Notes: generated by a model from the letters alone, not told the origin. Positions 44,489 to 54,041 are shown, numbered from the stretch's first letter. The stretch is 64,000 nt of DNA from UBA2185 sp964564625 (GCA_964564625.1 CAZMBE010000003.1:62001-126000), one strand, 5' to 3'. Numbers and translations: made by a program.

Positions 44489-45883
44489 TCAAACTATTTC
44501 TACCTTCAGAACCCTTCTTGTTTCCTCCGATATTTTCACACGTTCACTCAATCTCCTCCCGACGATCCATATGACCGATACCTGATCTAATAACAGCAGG
44601 GTTTGCTTGCGAACATCTATGGGCACCTTTTCATCAATGAAATAGTTCTTAATCTTCTTCTCTCCTCGCATCCCCAGGGGCTGTATCCGGTCACCCGGTT
44701 TTATTGTTCTTATAATCACAGGCGGAACAACTGTGTCGTAGTCCATAAAAACAATATTTTTGGTAACTGCGCGAAGATCTTCAGGGTGTTTGACAAATTC
44801 AGATTGCAGTATTTTCCCTAACTCTGCAATGTTCACGGATCCTGGAAATGCAACCTCATAATGTATGTTGTCAAATATATCCCGAGTAATGTTTCTTTTT
44901 GCTTTTATTCCCTTGGAGATGATAAGGGAGTCGTATTCTCGCCGTACCATAATACCATGAGGAAGATCCAGATAACCGCTTGGGTGGCCGCTGGAGTACA
45001 AATCCGTAACTGCCTTGATATGAGCATACCCGATACCCTGGCCACCGGGTGTTAATTGCCGTAAAAGACCCTTTATCACCTGGTTTTGAACAGCTTCATG
45101 ATACTTTCGAAATTCAGATATACTGATAGTGATGTCACTGCTTTCCGCCTTGATTTTCCAATTTGGAATGATAGCACGAGACATTGATTTCATGTAATCA
45201 TCTTCCAGGCGCATTATTTCCGCCATGTTTTGCAGGTTTTCTTCCAGATTTGGATTATATTCTTTTAATTGCGGTATCAGCGAATTTCTTATTCTGTTTC
45301 TCAGATAAAGACTTTCAGTATTCGACGCGTCAGTCACGTACTGTATTTTGTGGGATTCAATAAATGACAATATCTTTTCCCTAGATATACTCAGAAGCGG
45401 TCTGATATACAAAGAATCCCTTATGGGCAACATGCCCTTCAACCCTTCGGAACCGCTACCTCTCAACACATTCATCACTACGGTCTCTATCTGATCGTTC
45501 AGATTATGTCCCAATGCGATTTTATGCGCATGATATTTCCTGGCCACATCATTGAGAAATTGGTATCTCACCTCCCTGCCGATGTCTTCTATGGATCTTC
45601 CGGTCCCTTGTCTGAGGGAGTTGATATCTACCTTCCTGCTCTCTGATGTAATTTCCATTTCACGGCTTATTCTGAGGACCAATTGTTCATCGTCATCGGC
45701 TTCCTTGCGAAGACCATGGTTGAGGTGAGCGGTAATCAATGTTAGCTCATATTCTTTAGAAATGAGCGCAAGCACTTTCAATAACGCGACAGAATCAGGG
45801 CCTCCGGAAACGGCGACTATAACGCATTCTCCTTTATTGAGCATACAGTGCTTTTGTATGGAATCCTTAACTTTATTAATCAT
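44489..45883 (-). CDS. tilS: tRNA(Ile)-lysidine synthetase
   Basis: 464 residues. The PP-loop VAVSGGPDSVALLKV binds ATP near residue 27, and LNHGLRKEADDDE and ALGHNLNDQIETV are TilS signatures. The C-terminal domain (PGDRIQPLGMRGEKKIKNYF) recognises tRNA. It converts C34 of tRNA-Ile(CAU) to lysidine so that AUA is read. It follows gph by 10 bases and precedes ftsH. Confidence 0.94.
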   Translation of the reverse strand: MINKVKDSIQKHCMLNKGECVIVAVSGGPDSVALLKVLALISKEYELTLITAHLNHGLRKEADDDEQLVLRISREMEITSESRKVDINSLRQGTGRSIEDIGREVRYQFLNDVARKYHAHKIALGHNLNDQIETVVMNVLRGSGSEGLKGMLPIRDSLYIRPLLSISREKILSFIESHKIQYVTDASNTESLYLRNRIRNSLIPQLKEYNPNLEENLQNMAEIMRLEDDYMKSMSRAIIPNWKIKAESSDITISISEFRKYHEAVQNQVIKGLLRQLTPGGQGIGYAHIKAVTDLYSSGHPSGYLDLPHGIMVRREYDSLIISKGIKAKRNITRDIFDNIHYEVAFPGSVNIAELGKILQSEFVKHPEDLRAVTKNIVFMDYDTVVPPVIIRTIKPGDRIQPLGMRGEKKIKNYFIDEKVPIDVRKQTLLLLDQVSVIWIVGRRLSERVKISEETRRVLKVEIV

Positions 45884-45893
45884 TAAAATACGC

Positions 45894-46538
45894 TCATCCG
45901 AATATCTTGATCAATTCTGATAGTCCTTCGCACGCGAAATCCGGTTTCAATGAATACAGTATGTTCCTTGGGGTCAAACCGTTCAAAAGTGCGCAGCTCA
46001 ATACCCTCGTATTCTTTGCCAGCATAATGTCATTCACACCGTCACCGATGACCACCGCATCAGTATTTTCTACACCAAATTTTTGGATGAGTGGATTCAA
46101 CAATTGCGGATCAGGTTTCTTATACGGTGTACTATCAGCCCCGATAATATCATCGAAATAATGCGAGATGCCGAACGCGTCGGCCATCACCTCAGTAAAA
46201 TATTTGCGTTTGTTTGTAATGATAAATTTTTTCTTAGCCTGAAAATGATCGAGTACTTCAATAACAGAATCACATAGGTATGTCGTATCCAGCATGTGTT
46301 CCGCGTAATGGTCGGAAAATATTTTCAGAGCATCGCTGAAATATTGCTTGTTATTTATGCCGAGGGACCTTTCGATTAATTTATGCACACCGTCTCCTAT
46401 GTATCTGATTATCGCTTCTTGATCCATCATGGGAATATTTAAGGTTCTGAGGGTGTAATTCACGGAAGCTGCGATGTCTCCACCCGAATTCACAAGGGTT
46501 CCGTCAAAGTCAAATATCATAAGGCTAATGTGTTTCAT
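45894..46538 (-). CDS. HAD-family hydrolase, phosphoglycolate phosphatase-like
   Basis: 214 residues. HAD motif I is FDFDGTLVN, the cap domain follows (YIGDGVHKLIERSLG), motif II/III is FIITNKRK and motif IV is VVIGDGVNDIMLA. It is similar to Gph, but HAD substrates are hard to predict. It is the first gene of the gph-tilS-ftsH-folP-acpS-tsaE-lysC operon. A TTTCC-rich region upstream contains no clear promoter. Confidence 0.82.
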   Translation of the reverse strand: MKHISLMIFDFDGTLVNSGGDIAASVNYTLRTLNIPMMDQEAIIRYIGDGVHKLIERSLGINNKQYFSDALKIFSDHYAEHMLDTTYLCDSVIEVLDHFQAKKKFIITNKRKYFTEVMADAFGISHYFDDIIGADSTPYKKPDPQLLNPLIQKFGVENTDAVVIGDGVNDIMLAKNTRVLSCALLNGLTPRNILYSLKPDFACEGLSELIKIFG

Positions 46539-46760
46539 TCTTTCCAGTCCCTATTAAATTCTCGTTTTTTTTCTCTCATTGAAGTCTAAAAAAGATTCAA
46601 AGTCTCACAACCATTCACTGGAATTCTCGATCCCTTGACCACTTGAATCCTAAAGAAGACAATAGGCCTTTCCGGAGATGCTTGTTTCTGTATATATAAA
46701 TGATTATACAATAACAAGAGATCAATAGAAATAAATATCCTTTTTTGTTCTCTTGACTAT
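46539..46760. other. Divergent intergenic region before the panB leader
   Basis: AT-rich bases between the leftward gph-like gene and the promoter of the pantothenate operon. No gene was recognised. Confidence 0.4.
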
Positions 46761-46790
46761 TTGACACTATTTATGGTAGCTCTCCATAAT
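46761..46790 (+). promoter_or_regulatory. Promoter of the DUF2520-panB operon
   Basis: TTGACA at 46761-46766, an 18-base spacer, and CATAAT at 46785-46790. A second possible -35, TTGACT, is at 46753. It predicts transcription from about 46797, giving a 115-base leader with a terminator inside. Confidence 0.6.
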
Positions 46791-46796
46791 CCGCTT

Positions 46797-46850
46797 GGAT
46801 CCAGGACAGATGGACTGAGACGGAACGGTCAAATACGATAGTTTGTATCT
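46797..46850 (+). promoter_or_regulatory. Candidate structured leader RNA (pan motif)
   Basis: Between the promoter and a terminator hairpin lies a leader with GAC/GTC-based and ATAC/GTAT stems (46813-46830, loop region with GAGACGGAA; 46833-46848). The described pan motif RNA occurs upstream of panB, panC and panD genes in Deltaproteobacteria, Firmicutes and Chloroflexi. It features stem-loops with conserved unpaired adenosines. The location upstream of panB in such an organism fits well, but the consensus was not compared. Confidence 0.45.
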
Positions 46851-46852
46851 TT

Positions 46853-46893
46853 AGGCCTTCCGGGGTTTGTCTGGAAGGCCTTTTGCTATTTTT
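46853..46893 (+). terminator. Leader terminator (probable attenuator) of the panB operon
   Basis: AGGCCTTCC (46853-46861) pairs perfectly with GGAAGGCCT (46873-46881), followed by TTTGCTATTTTT. It lies upstream of the first gene with no gene before it on this strand, so attenuation of the operon is the simplest reading. Confidence 0.75.
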
Positions 46894-46912
46894 ACCCATA
46901 AACGTGTAGGAT

Positions 46913-47818
46913 ATGAGCAGGGACACCATCGCAATTTTGGGCCTCGGCAAAGTTGGAAGAGCAGTCGGCTTTCTTCTTCGATCAGCCGGCTATGCAATTA
47001 CCGCAGTGGCGAGCAGATCTGCGTCATCCCTTACTCAGGGAATCGCATATACAGGCGGAGAAGCCTTTACAAACCCTTCAGAAGCTGCCTCTCGCGCTCA
47101 GTGCATTTTTATTACAACGTCTGATGATGCCATTGCTTCCGTTTGTGAGAAGATAGCAAATGAGGGCGCTATAAAACCAGGCAAAAAGGTTATTCACATG
47201 AGCGGTTCCGGCGGGCTTAATCTCCTTGAAACAGCGCGGCGGTCCGGCGCCTATACAGCAAGCATACATCCGCTCCAGTCCTTTGCCGACGTGGAGGGCG
47301 CGATCAAAAATATCCCTGGCAGCACTTTCGGTATTACCTCTCAAGATGAAATAAGAGAATGGTCAATAAAAATTGTTAGAGACCTGGCAGGCGTTCCTTT
47401 CTTCGTCTCCGATGAGGACAAACCCCTTTACCATGCTGCGGCCTGTATAGCTTCAAATTACCTGACGACCCTCATCCATACGGTTGAAGTGATATACCAA
47501 TCCCTTGGTTTGAGGCATGAGGACGCTATGCATGCCTTTTGGCCTCTTGTGAAAGGTACGATGAGAAATATAGAGGAACGGGGAACGGTACAAGCTTTAA
47601 CAGGGCCGATAGCACGCGGTGATATGGGCCCCATAAAACAACACATCGAGGCCCTGCAGAATAAATTGCCGCACTATTTACATGTATACAGTATTCTTGG
47701 AATATTAACGACGGAAATTGGTGTAGAGAAAAAAACGTTGTCTCCACAAGGTGCCGAATGTATTAAACAATTATTAGAAGGAGGTCTCCACTATGAGCAC
47801 ACAGACAAGCATCAGTAA
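46913..47818 (+). CDS. DUF2520 / Rossmann-like oxidoreductase, possible ketopantoate reductase
   Basis: 301 residues. The N-terminal NAD(P)-binding motif is AILGLGKVGRAVG, and FITTSDDAIASV and HMSGSGGLNLLE fit the Rossmann-like domain. SIHPLQSFADVEGA and the helical C-terminal half (YHAAACIASNYLTTLIHTV) fit DUF2520. The family is related to 6-phosphogluconate-dehydrogenase-like reductases. It overlaps panB by 26 bases on the same transcript, and panB makes ketopantoate. A PanG-type ketopantoate reductase activity is therefore a reasonable proposal, from context and family memory, not proven here. Confidence 0.8.
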   Translation: MSRDTIAILGLGKVGRAVGFLLRSAGYAITAVASRSASSLTQGIAYTGGEAFTNPSEAASRAQCIFITTSDDAIASVCEKIANEGAIKPGKKVIHMSGSGGLNLLETARRSGAYTASIHPLQSFADVEGAIKNIPGSTFGITSQDEIREWSIKIVRDLAGVPFFVSDEDKPLYHAAACIASNYLTTLIHTVEVIYQSLGLRHEDAMHAFWPLVKGTMRNIEERGTVQALTGPIARGDMGPIKQHIEALQNKLPHYLHVYSILGILTTEIGVEKKTLSPQGAECIKQLLEGGLHYEHTDKHQ

Positions 47819-48611
47819 GGTTACCACTGCCACAATCCGCGATATGGCGAGCAAGGGTGAAAAAATCACTATGCTGACGGCTTACGATTACCCCACAGCT
47901 CTGATTGTGGATGAAGCAGGCATCGATATAATCCTTGTGGGAGATTCACTTGGCATGGTTATCTTAGGCTACGACAGCACCCTTCCTGTTACAATGGATG
48001 AAATGATTCATCATACCAAGGCAGTATCCCGGGCAGTAAAACACGCCATGGTAGTGGGAGATATGCCGTTTATGTCGTATCAGGTTTCTGTCGAGGATGC
48101 GCTGTATAACGCAGCTCGTTTCCTCCAGGAGGCAGGTGCACAGGGTGTCAAATTGGAAGGTGGCAGAGAGGTGGCAGAAATCACGAGAAGAATAACCTCT
48201 TCTGGAATTCCTGTCATGGCGCACCTTGGTCTTACACCTCAATCTGTTCACCAGTTTGGAGGATATAAGGTTCAGGGAAAAGAAGACGCGTCTGCAAAAA
48301 GAATCATGGAAGATGCCAAGATCCTTGAAGAAGCGGGGGCTTTTTCTCTTGTGTTAGAATGTGTTCCCGCAACACTTGCCAAAGATGTGTCAGAATCACT
48401 CACTATACCCACCATAGGCATCGGCGCAGGCGTTGATTGCGACGGCCAGGTGCTGGTTCTTCATGACATGCTGGGAATGTTCGAAAAATTTATGCCAAAA
48501 TTTGTGAAACCTTACGCCAAGTTGAATGTTCAGATGAAGGAGGCTATCCAGCAATATATCGATGAGGTGAAAAAGGGCACCTTCCCAGAAAAGAAACATT
48601 CATTCTTATGA
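47793..48611 (+). CDS. panB: 3-methyl-2-oxobutanoate hydroxymethyltransferase
   Basis: 272 residues. Family motifs are MLTAYDYPTALIVDEAG, ILVGDSLGMV, VVGDMPFMSY and the catalytic Glu in LVLECVPA. It transfers a hydroxymethyl group from methylene-tetrahydrofolate to 2-oxoisovalerate to give ketopantoate, the first step towards pantothenate and CoA. AAGGAGGT lies before the ATG, inside the end of the upstream gene. panC and panD are not in the window. Confidence 0.96.
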   Translation: MSTQTSISKVTTATIRDMASKGEKITMLTAYDYPTALIVDEAGIDIILVGDSLGMVILGYDSTLPVTMDEMIHHTKAVSRAVKHAMVVGDMPFMSYQVSVEDALYNAARFLQEAGAQGVKLEGGREVAEITRRITSSGIPVMAHLGLTPQSVHQFGGYKVQGKEDASAKRIMEDAKILEEAGAFSLVLECVPATLAKDVSESLTIPTIGIGAGVDCDGQVLVLHDMLGMFEKFMPKFVKPYAKLNVQMKEAIQQYIDEVKKGTFPEKKHSFL

Positions 48612-48629
48612 AGTAAATTTTTTACGATA

Positions 48630-49715
48630 TCAGTTTTTATATACAACAATATTGGATTTTGCTCTTAATTTTTTCAATATGGTCTCAAAGGCTTCCTGTT
48701 GTTTCTGTTGCTGGATAAGAGCGGAAATATTTCCCTTCATTCTTTCGCTCAGACTAATTACCGTCGGAGCATTTTTTTCCAATACCTGGATTATATGGTA
48801 ACCGAACTCAGTTTCAACAACTGGCCCGATTGCATTTAACTCCTGTGAAAAGGCAGCATCTTCAAATTGTTTAACCATTTCACCCCGTGAAAAAACACCC
48901 AAGTCACCACCATTTTCCTTACTAGGGCAGTCTGAATTCTTCTTGGCTATCTCAGCAAAGTCTGCCCCCGCAGTTAATTGATTACGTAAATCCTCAGCTT
49001 TCGCTTTTTTCCCTTCTTTCACTTTATCATCATCTCCGGCCGCTTTCGCTACGAGTATGTGTCGCACGCGAACAGATTCAGGTGTCTTAAACTTCTCCTT
49101 ATTTTTTTCGTAAAAGTCGGTTATTTCTTTTTCCGTCGGCTTAACGTTCGCTGACGGCTGCGACATCACAAGCTTGTTAACTTTAAGCCCAAAGCGGATA
49201 TCGTCTTTCATTTTTTCCTTGGTGATCTTATTCTTCTTAATAATGTCATCAAGTGTCGTGCCCTCAGGAAGGTTCTTCTTAAGTCTTTCTATGGCTGCCG
49301 TCACCTCATTTTCGGCGGCGCTTATTTTAAGCCTGTTTACTTCATTTGTAAGCAGCGTCCTTATTATAAAATCATTAATGATCTGGTTGCGCACATTCTC
49401 CCTGACTTTCTCCAGGCGGTTAGCAGGTACCTGCTTCCTGATCGCTGCTATCCTTTTTTTAACATCCGATTCCAGCTGATCTTTGGTCAGCTTCGCACCA
49501 TCAACATTCACGATGACCCCTGGTTCCGAAGATTGTGTGAGCAAAGGTACATCAGTCGGAACTACAGGGGTGGGTTCCGCCTGTTGAACCGTTGGTGTTT
49601 TTGTTTCAGCATTTGTACTTGCTTGTTTTTCTTCTTTTGTACCGCAACCAGTAAATACCAGCGTGATAAGACAGGCGGCGATAAAGAAGGTATGTATATA
49701 TTTCTGGTCTACCAT
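48630..49715 (-). CDS. Lipoprotein peptidyl-prolyl isomerase of the parvulin/SurA type
   Basis: 361 residues. The N-terminus has a lipobox (LVFTGC near residue 24) and a Thr/Pro/Glu-rich linker. A SurA-like helical region covers about 60-200. The parvulin domain covers about 215-320 (VRVRHILVAKAAG, NGGDLGVFSRGEMV, VVETEFGYHIIQV). It should help outer-membrane or periplasmic protein folding, anchored in a membrane. It converges with panB; miaA follows on the same strand 90 bases on. Confidence 0.87.
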   Translation of the reverse strand: MVDQKYIHTFFIAACLITLVFTGCGTKEEKQASTNAETKTPTVQQAEPTPVVPTDVPLLTQSSEPGVIVNVDGAKLTKDQLESDVKKRIAAIRKQVPANRLEKVRENVRNQIINDFIIRTLLTNEVNRLKISAAENEVTAAIERLKKNLPEGTTLDDIIKKNKITKEKMKDDIRFGLKVNKLVMSQPSANVKPTEKEITDFYEKNKEKFKTPESVRVRHILVAKAAGDDDKVKEGKKAKAEDLRNQLTAGADFAEIAKKNSDCPSKENGGDLGVFSRGEMVKQFEDAAFSQELNAIGPVVETEFGYHIIQVLEKNAPTVISLSERMKGNISALIQQQKQQEAFETILKKLRAKSNIVVYKN

Positions 49716-49804
49716 GACATGGCCTCCATCAGTTATAAAATTAATTTTTCACTACTTTCTATTATGCTATGTATATTATACTCTTACTACTATAAATGCA
49801 CGGT

Positions 49805-50734
49805 TTATTTCATCATACAATCAACAATATTTTTTAATGAATCATAATCATCACCCTTAATCCAGTGAATTTGAATACCCTGCTTTTCCATCCTCCTGAA
49901 CCATGTTTCCTGCCTTTTCGCAAACTGGTGTATTCGCGTGTTGAGGGTGTCAAACATATCTTTGTAACTCAACACGCCCCGAAGATAGAGTCCTACATAA
50001 CGATATTCAAGTCCAAAAAAATCAAGTTTCTCCCATTGGATACCGGAGGCATTAAGATTTTTTACCTCTTCTATCATGCCGGACATGATCCTTTCTCTAA
50101 GACGGTATGTAATTCTCTGACGCAGTATTGACCTTTCCCAGCAAATACCAATCACCAAAGGAATAATCACGGGAACATTGTCATCAAAACTAGAATCTTG
50201 AGCTTTTGTAAATTCCTGTATTTCTATTGCCCGTATCAGCCGTTTACGGTCACACAAATCCGTTGTGTTGTGGGCTGCAGGATTAAGAGTAAGGTATCTC
50301 TCAACCAGGGCATGCATCTCCTCCTTCTCCAGCTCGTTCCTCAGCCAATGAGATTCCGGAACTTCAAACATTTTGTAGCCTTTAATTACGGATTCGATAT
50401 AAAGTCCCGTCCCTCCAGCCATAATCGGAATTATGCCCCGTGAAGAAATCTCAGAGAAACACACAAAAAAATATCTCTGATATTCGAAAACATTGAACTC
50501 ATAGGAGGGATCAACAATATTGACAAGGTGGCAGGGAATGGTTACGCCATCAACAACATATTCGCTCAAATCCTTGCCGGTGCCAATATCCATGCCCCGG
50601 TAAACCTGACGGGAGTCTGCCGATATTATCTCAGAAGATAGTTCTTTTGCAAGGCGGGCGGCAAGTTTCGTTTTCCCCGATGCTGTAGGCCCCAAAATCA
50701 CGATCAGGTTACATGGCATCTCAGAGGTAATCAT
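49805..50734 (-). CDS. miaA: tRNA dimethylallyltransferase
   Basis: 309 residues. The P-loop is VILGPTASGKTKLAARL, and SADSRQVYRGMDIGTGK and PIMAGGTGLYIESVI are MiaA signatures. It adds the dimethylallyl group to N6 of A37 in tRNAs that read U-starting codons. The C-terminal part (RQETWFRRM) is typical. The start is at an ATG preceded by a purine-poor region; an internal ATG (MPCNLIVILG) five codons later is possible. Confidence 0.94.
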   Translation of the reverse strand: MITSEMPCNLIVILGPTASGKTKLAARLAKELSSEIISADSRQVYRGMDIGTGKDLSEYVVDGVTIPCHLVNIVDPSYEFNVFEYQRYFFVCFSEISSRGIIPIMAGGTGLYIESVIKGYKMFEVPESHWLRNELEKEEMHALVERYLTLNPAAHNTTDLCDRKRLIRAIEIQEFTKAQDSSFDDNVPVIIPLVIGICWERSILRQRITYRLRERIMSGMIEEVKNLNASGIQWEKLDFFGLEYRYVGLYLRGVLSYKDMFDTLNTRIHQFAKRQETWFRRMEKQGIQIHWIKGDDYDSLKNIVDCMMK

Positions 50735-50947
50735 ACTATGTGTTGTATTTATTATATTTGTAACTTTAAAAAGATGTTTTCCATTCTGTTAAGTAACTAT
50801 AGTTTCAATGTATTTTACTTGAGTCTTCTACCCATAGAATTCCGAAGATGCCCGCAACTATACGGATATGATCCCAATAGTTACAATGAATTTTGTTGAA
50901 ATAGATCTTTAATCCATGTAAGCAGAGGCGGTTTATATAACAAATGG

Positions 50948-52318
50948 ATGAAGATTGCCATGAAAAATGAAGGTCTTGATCTTGGCACCGGGCCGATTCT
51001 CCCGCTGCTCCTCAAAATGAGCTGGCCGTCAATTACCGCGATGTTCGCGATGGCGCTTTATAATCTTATTGACACCTTCTGGCTTACCCGTTTCAGTTCT
51101 CAGGCAATTGCCGCTTTGACTATCTGTTTTCCTATCCAGATGGTGTTCGGCGCCATCGGTGTTGGCACAGGTGTCGGTGCCGGTTCTTTTGCAGCCCGAA
51201 TGTTTGGTGCCGGCGATTATGTAAGAGCAAAACAAACGGCCGGACAAATAATTATTCTTTCTGCTTCCCTGAGCTTTCTGATTATCACCGTAACCCTGAT
51301 TTACCATGACATAATCTTGAAGATTTTCGGGGCAACGGGGGATGTCCTGCCATTAGCGAGGCAATATCTTGTCACGGTTGTTTTTGGCTCGCCATTTTTA
51401 CTTTTCATGATGATGGCAAATAACCTTTTACGCGCTGAAGGCAAACCCAACACGTCAATGTATGTCATTCTCGTTATGTCCGCTCTCGGCATGGTGCTCG
51501 ATCCCATCTTCATATTTGGGTGGGGTCCCATACCCTGTATGGGCATCATGGGCGCAGCGTTATCTGCCATCATCTCCTATTTTTCTGCCGGCGCGCTGTC
51601 CTATTACTATCTTAACCTCAGATCATCAAAATATGATCTTCACTGGCGATACCTGATTCCCAATATTTCGATCATTTCATCCATTTATCAAACAGGCTTT
51701 CCCTCCGTGATCATGAACCTTGTCTTTGGTCTTGTACTGATTGTGTACAACTATGTTCTTGGTTTCTTCGGATCACTGGCTATCGCGACCCTGGGCCTCT
51801 GTTTTCGCATTAACGGACTTGTCGTTATGGTGTTATTTGGCATAGGACATGGAGTAATGCCCATGGTAGGTTTTAATGAAGGTGCAGGTCTTCACAAACG
51901 GCTTATGGAAACGGTCAATCTAGCGGTGAAAATATCTTTTATCTTTTCAGCGGCGGCTTTTTTGCTTTTTGAATTGTTTGCTCCATCTATTCTTGAGGTA
52001 TTCACACGCGATGGGGAGCTGCTGGAAATTGCCGTTCCGGCCTTGAGAATCTTCGTTACCATGCTTTTATTTATCGGCCCCACTCTTATGTGGATCAATA
52101 TGTTCATCGGTCTTGGCAAAGGATTCACCTCTATGGTGCTGCTCATGATGCGCGATGCTATCATTTTAATACCAATGCTGATCCTGTTTCCATCTATATT
52201 CGGATTAAATGGTGTCTGGATGGCGCAACCCATTTCCAACATCGTTGCTTTTTGCATAATCTTGTTCTGGACACGAAGGGAATTCAGGATGATGGAAACA
52301 AAAGTTCAGGCAACTTGA
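50948..52318 (+). CDS. MATE family multidrug efflux transporter
   Basis: 456 residues with about twelve membrane helices in two MatE halves (LDLGTGPILPLLLKMSWPS; later YQTGFPSVIMNLVFGLV). It exchanges sodium or protons for organic cations; the substrate is unknown. A repeated conserved Pro/Gly pattern at the start of each half is visible. It is followed, after 180 bases, by a SPOR-domain gene. Confidence 0.9.
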   Translation: MKIAMKNEGLDLGTGPILPLLLKMSWPSITAMFAMALYNLIDTFWLTRFSSQAIAALTICFPIQMVFGAIGVGTGVGAGSFAARMFGAGDYVRAKQTAGQIIILSASLSFLIITVTLIYHDIILKIFGATGDVLPLARQYLVTVVFGSPFLLFMMMANNLLRAEGKPNTSMYVILVMSALGMVLDPIFIFGWGPIPCMGIMGAALSAIISYFSAGALSYYYLNLRSSKYDLHWRYLIPNISIISSIYQTGFPSVIMNLVFGLVLIVYNYVLGFFGSLAIATLGLCFRINGLVVMVLFGIGHGVMPMVGFNEGAGLHKRLMETVNLAVKISFIFSAAAFLLFELFAPSILEVFTRDGELLEIAVPALRIFVTMLLFIGPTLMWINMFIGLGKGFTSMVLLMMRDAIILIPMLILFPSIFGLNGVWMAQPISNIVAFCIILFWTRREFRMMETKVQAT

Positions 52319-52502
52319 CAGAGCTGTTCCGCAATGATCGACACCGTACTCCATATATCGCGGTCGTTATTTCATTGACATAAGGCAACGGTTTCCTTAT
52401 ACTCTTTTCCCAGAAAAAAGTTCTTGTCATTGTTTTCGTTGGGTGGCGATACCATCGTGTTCCTTCCCTTTGACAGAAAAGCATGAAAGGCCTGATATAG
52501 TG

Positions 52503-52961
52503 ATGCTTCCCCATCAATCAGAAATACCTCTTGTGCAAGAGGAGAAAAAACGAAAAACTCGTTTTTCACTTATCGCCTTGTTGGGGGTTTTTTTCGCTCT
52601 TGTGGTATTTCTTATGGCGGTTTTCTTCTTGCCAACTATTCAAGCTTTAGAATGTACAAAACTGAACGGTCAGACTGAAATTTTATCTGTAATTACTTCG
52701 TCTGTCGGGAAGAACTATTCCATTCAGATTAGAGCGTATCCAGAAACAAAGATAAACGATGCAACAGAGTTTGTAACATCCCTGAGAAAAAGAGAGCCCG
52801 ATGTCCATATGGACAAAGTGTATATCCAGGGGCAGGGAGTATGGAATAGAATTTTAGTGGGGCACTTTGTGACTTTTAAAGAAGCTTCCATGTATATGCA
52901 AGAAAAGAAATTATTCGATATGTATCCCGGAAGCTTCGTAAAATTGACATCTGAGGGATAA
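52503..52961 (+). CDS. SPOR-domain membrane protein
   Basis: 152 residues from 52503. A short cytoplasmic tail with a basic cluster (EEKKRKTRF) leads to one membrane helix (about 24-48). The C-terminal SPOR domain covers about 75-150 (YSIQIRAYPETKINDATEFV; NRILVGHFVTFKEA). SPOR domains bind denuded peptidoglycan at division sites. AAAGG lies twelve bases upstream; a GTG-initiated frame from 52443 is longer but less convincing. Confidence 0.7.
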   Translation: MLPHQSEIPLVQEEKKRKTRFSLIALLGVFFALVVFLMAVFFLPTIQALECTKLNGQTEILSVITSSVGKNYSIQIRAYPETKINDATEFVTSLRKREPDVHMDKVYIQGQGVWNRILVGHFVTFKEASMYMQEKKLFDMYPGSFVKLTSEG

Positions 52962-53118
52962 TCCATACCTTGAAGGGGATTTTGGATACATGTCGGCGAG
53001 CTCAATCATTAACGCTTTACGTTGATTTTGTGAGAGACGGCGTATAATCCTGATATTCATTCCCTTGTTAGGCCCTGGGGTTGTTAAGTATGCGTATGAT
53101 AGCGTTAAGGGGTGACGC

Positions 53119-53898
53119 ATGATTAAGAAGATCTGTTGTGTTTTACTTACCCTATCGCTATTGGTTGTGGGCTGTGCGGCGCCGCAGAGAAATGTTGTTT
53201 TTCAAACATCAACCATCGACGCTCTGCTCGCGGGTCTTTACGACGGAAATATGACTTGCGGTCAGTTGCTTCAGCACGGTGATTTTGGCATTGGGACTTT
53301 TGACGGTCTTGATGGGGAAATGATCGTCCTCGATGGCCGTATTTACCAGGTCAAAGCGGACGGCAACGTCCATACGCCGGAACTCACCACAACGACGCCC
53401 TTTGCCACGGTCTGCCATATCAAACAAGAGACGTTTTTTTCGATAAAAACGCCTATGGACCATAAAGCTGTTGAAGCATTGATCGAAGCCAACACCCCCA
53501 ACAAGAATCTCTTTTATGCTATCCGGATAGACGGCAAATTTGGCTTGGTAAAAACAAGAAGCGTTCCCAGGCAGCAAAAGCCTTATCCGGTTCTTGATAT
53601 TGTCACCCGGCATCAACCTGAATTCAACAGGAGAGATGTTGAGGGGACAATTGTCGGATTCCGCTGCCCCGTTTTTGTTAAAGGCGTCAACGTTCCCGGC
53701 TATCATCTCCACTTTATCAGCCGGGATCGACTATTCGGAGGCCATGTTCTGGGCTTTGAAATCGTGTCCGGTCAGGCTGGTATTGATAGGCTGCATGAGT
53801 TCTTCCTTAAACTTCCGGAAAATGCGACTGACTTTGCCTCAACAGATTTGTCTAAGGATCGGAGCCGGGAGCTGAAACGCGTTGAAAGCGGCAATTAA
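53119..53898 (+). CDS. budA: Acetolactate decarboxylase with lipoprotein signal
   Basis: 259 residues. The fold and zinc site are those of BudA/AlsD: QLLQHGDFGIGTFDGLDGE, then GYHLHFISRDRLFGGHVL, in which three His (two in YHLHF, one in GGHVL) bind zinc, and a conserved Arg lies between. The enzyme turns acetolactate into acetoin. The N-terminus is unusual: a lipobox LVVGC puts Cys19 at the start of the mature protein, predicting a membrane-anchored extracytoplasmic form. No acetolactate synthase gene is near. Confidence 0.87.
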   Translation: MIKKICCVLLTLSLLVVGCAAPQRNVVFQTSTIDALLAGLYDGNMTCGQLLQHGDFGIGTFDGLDGEMIVLDGRIYQVKADGNVHTPELTTTTPFATVCHIKQETFFSIKTPMDHKAVEALIEANTPNKNLFYAIRIDGKFGLVKTRSVPRQQKPYPVLDIVTRHQPEFNRRDVEGTIVGFRCPVFVKGVNVPGYHLHFISRDRLFGGHVLGFEIVSGQAGIDRLHEFFLKLPENATDFASTDLSKDRSRELKRVESGN

Positions 53899-54041
53899 GC
53901 AGGACAGGAACTGCGGACAATCAGAAAAATACATAATGACTTTTCTCGCAGGTCATTCCATGATTCTCTCTTTACTACAATATCTGTTACCCTTCGTTAG
54001 ATTCAGGTGTGCAGAAAGTGTAAGATTGAGGAATACCCCGT

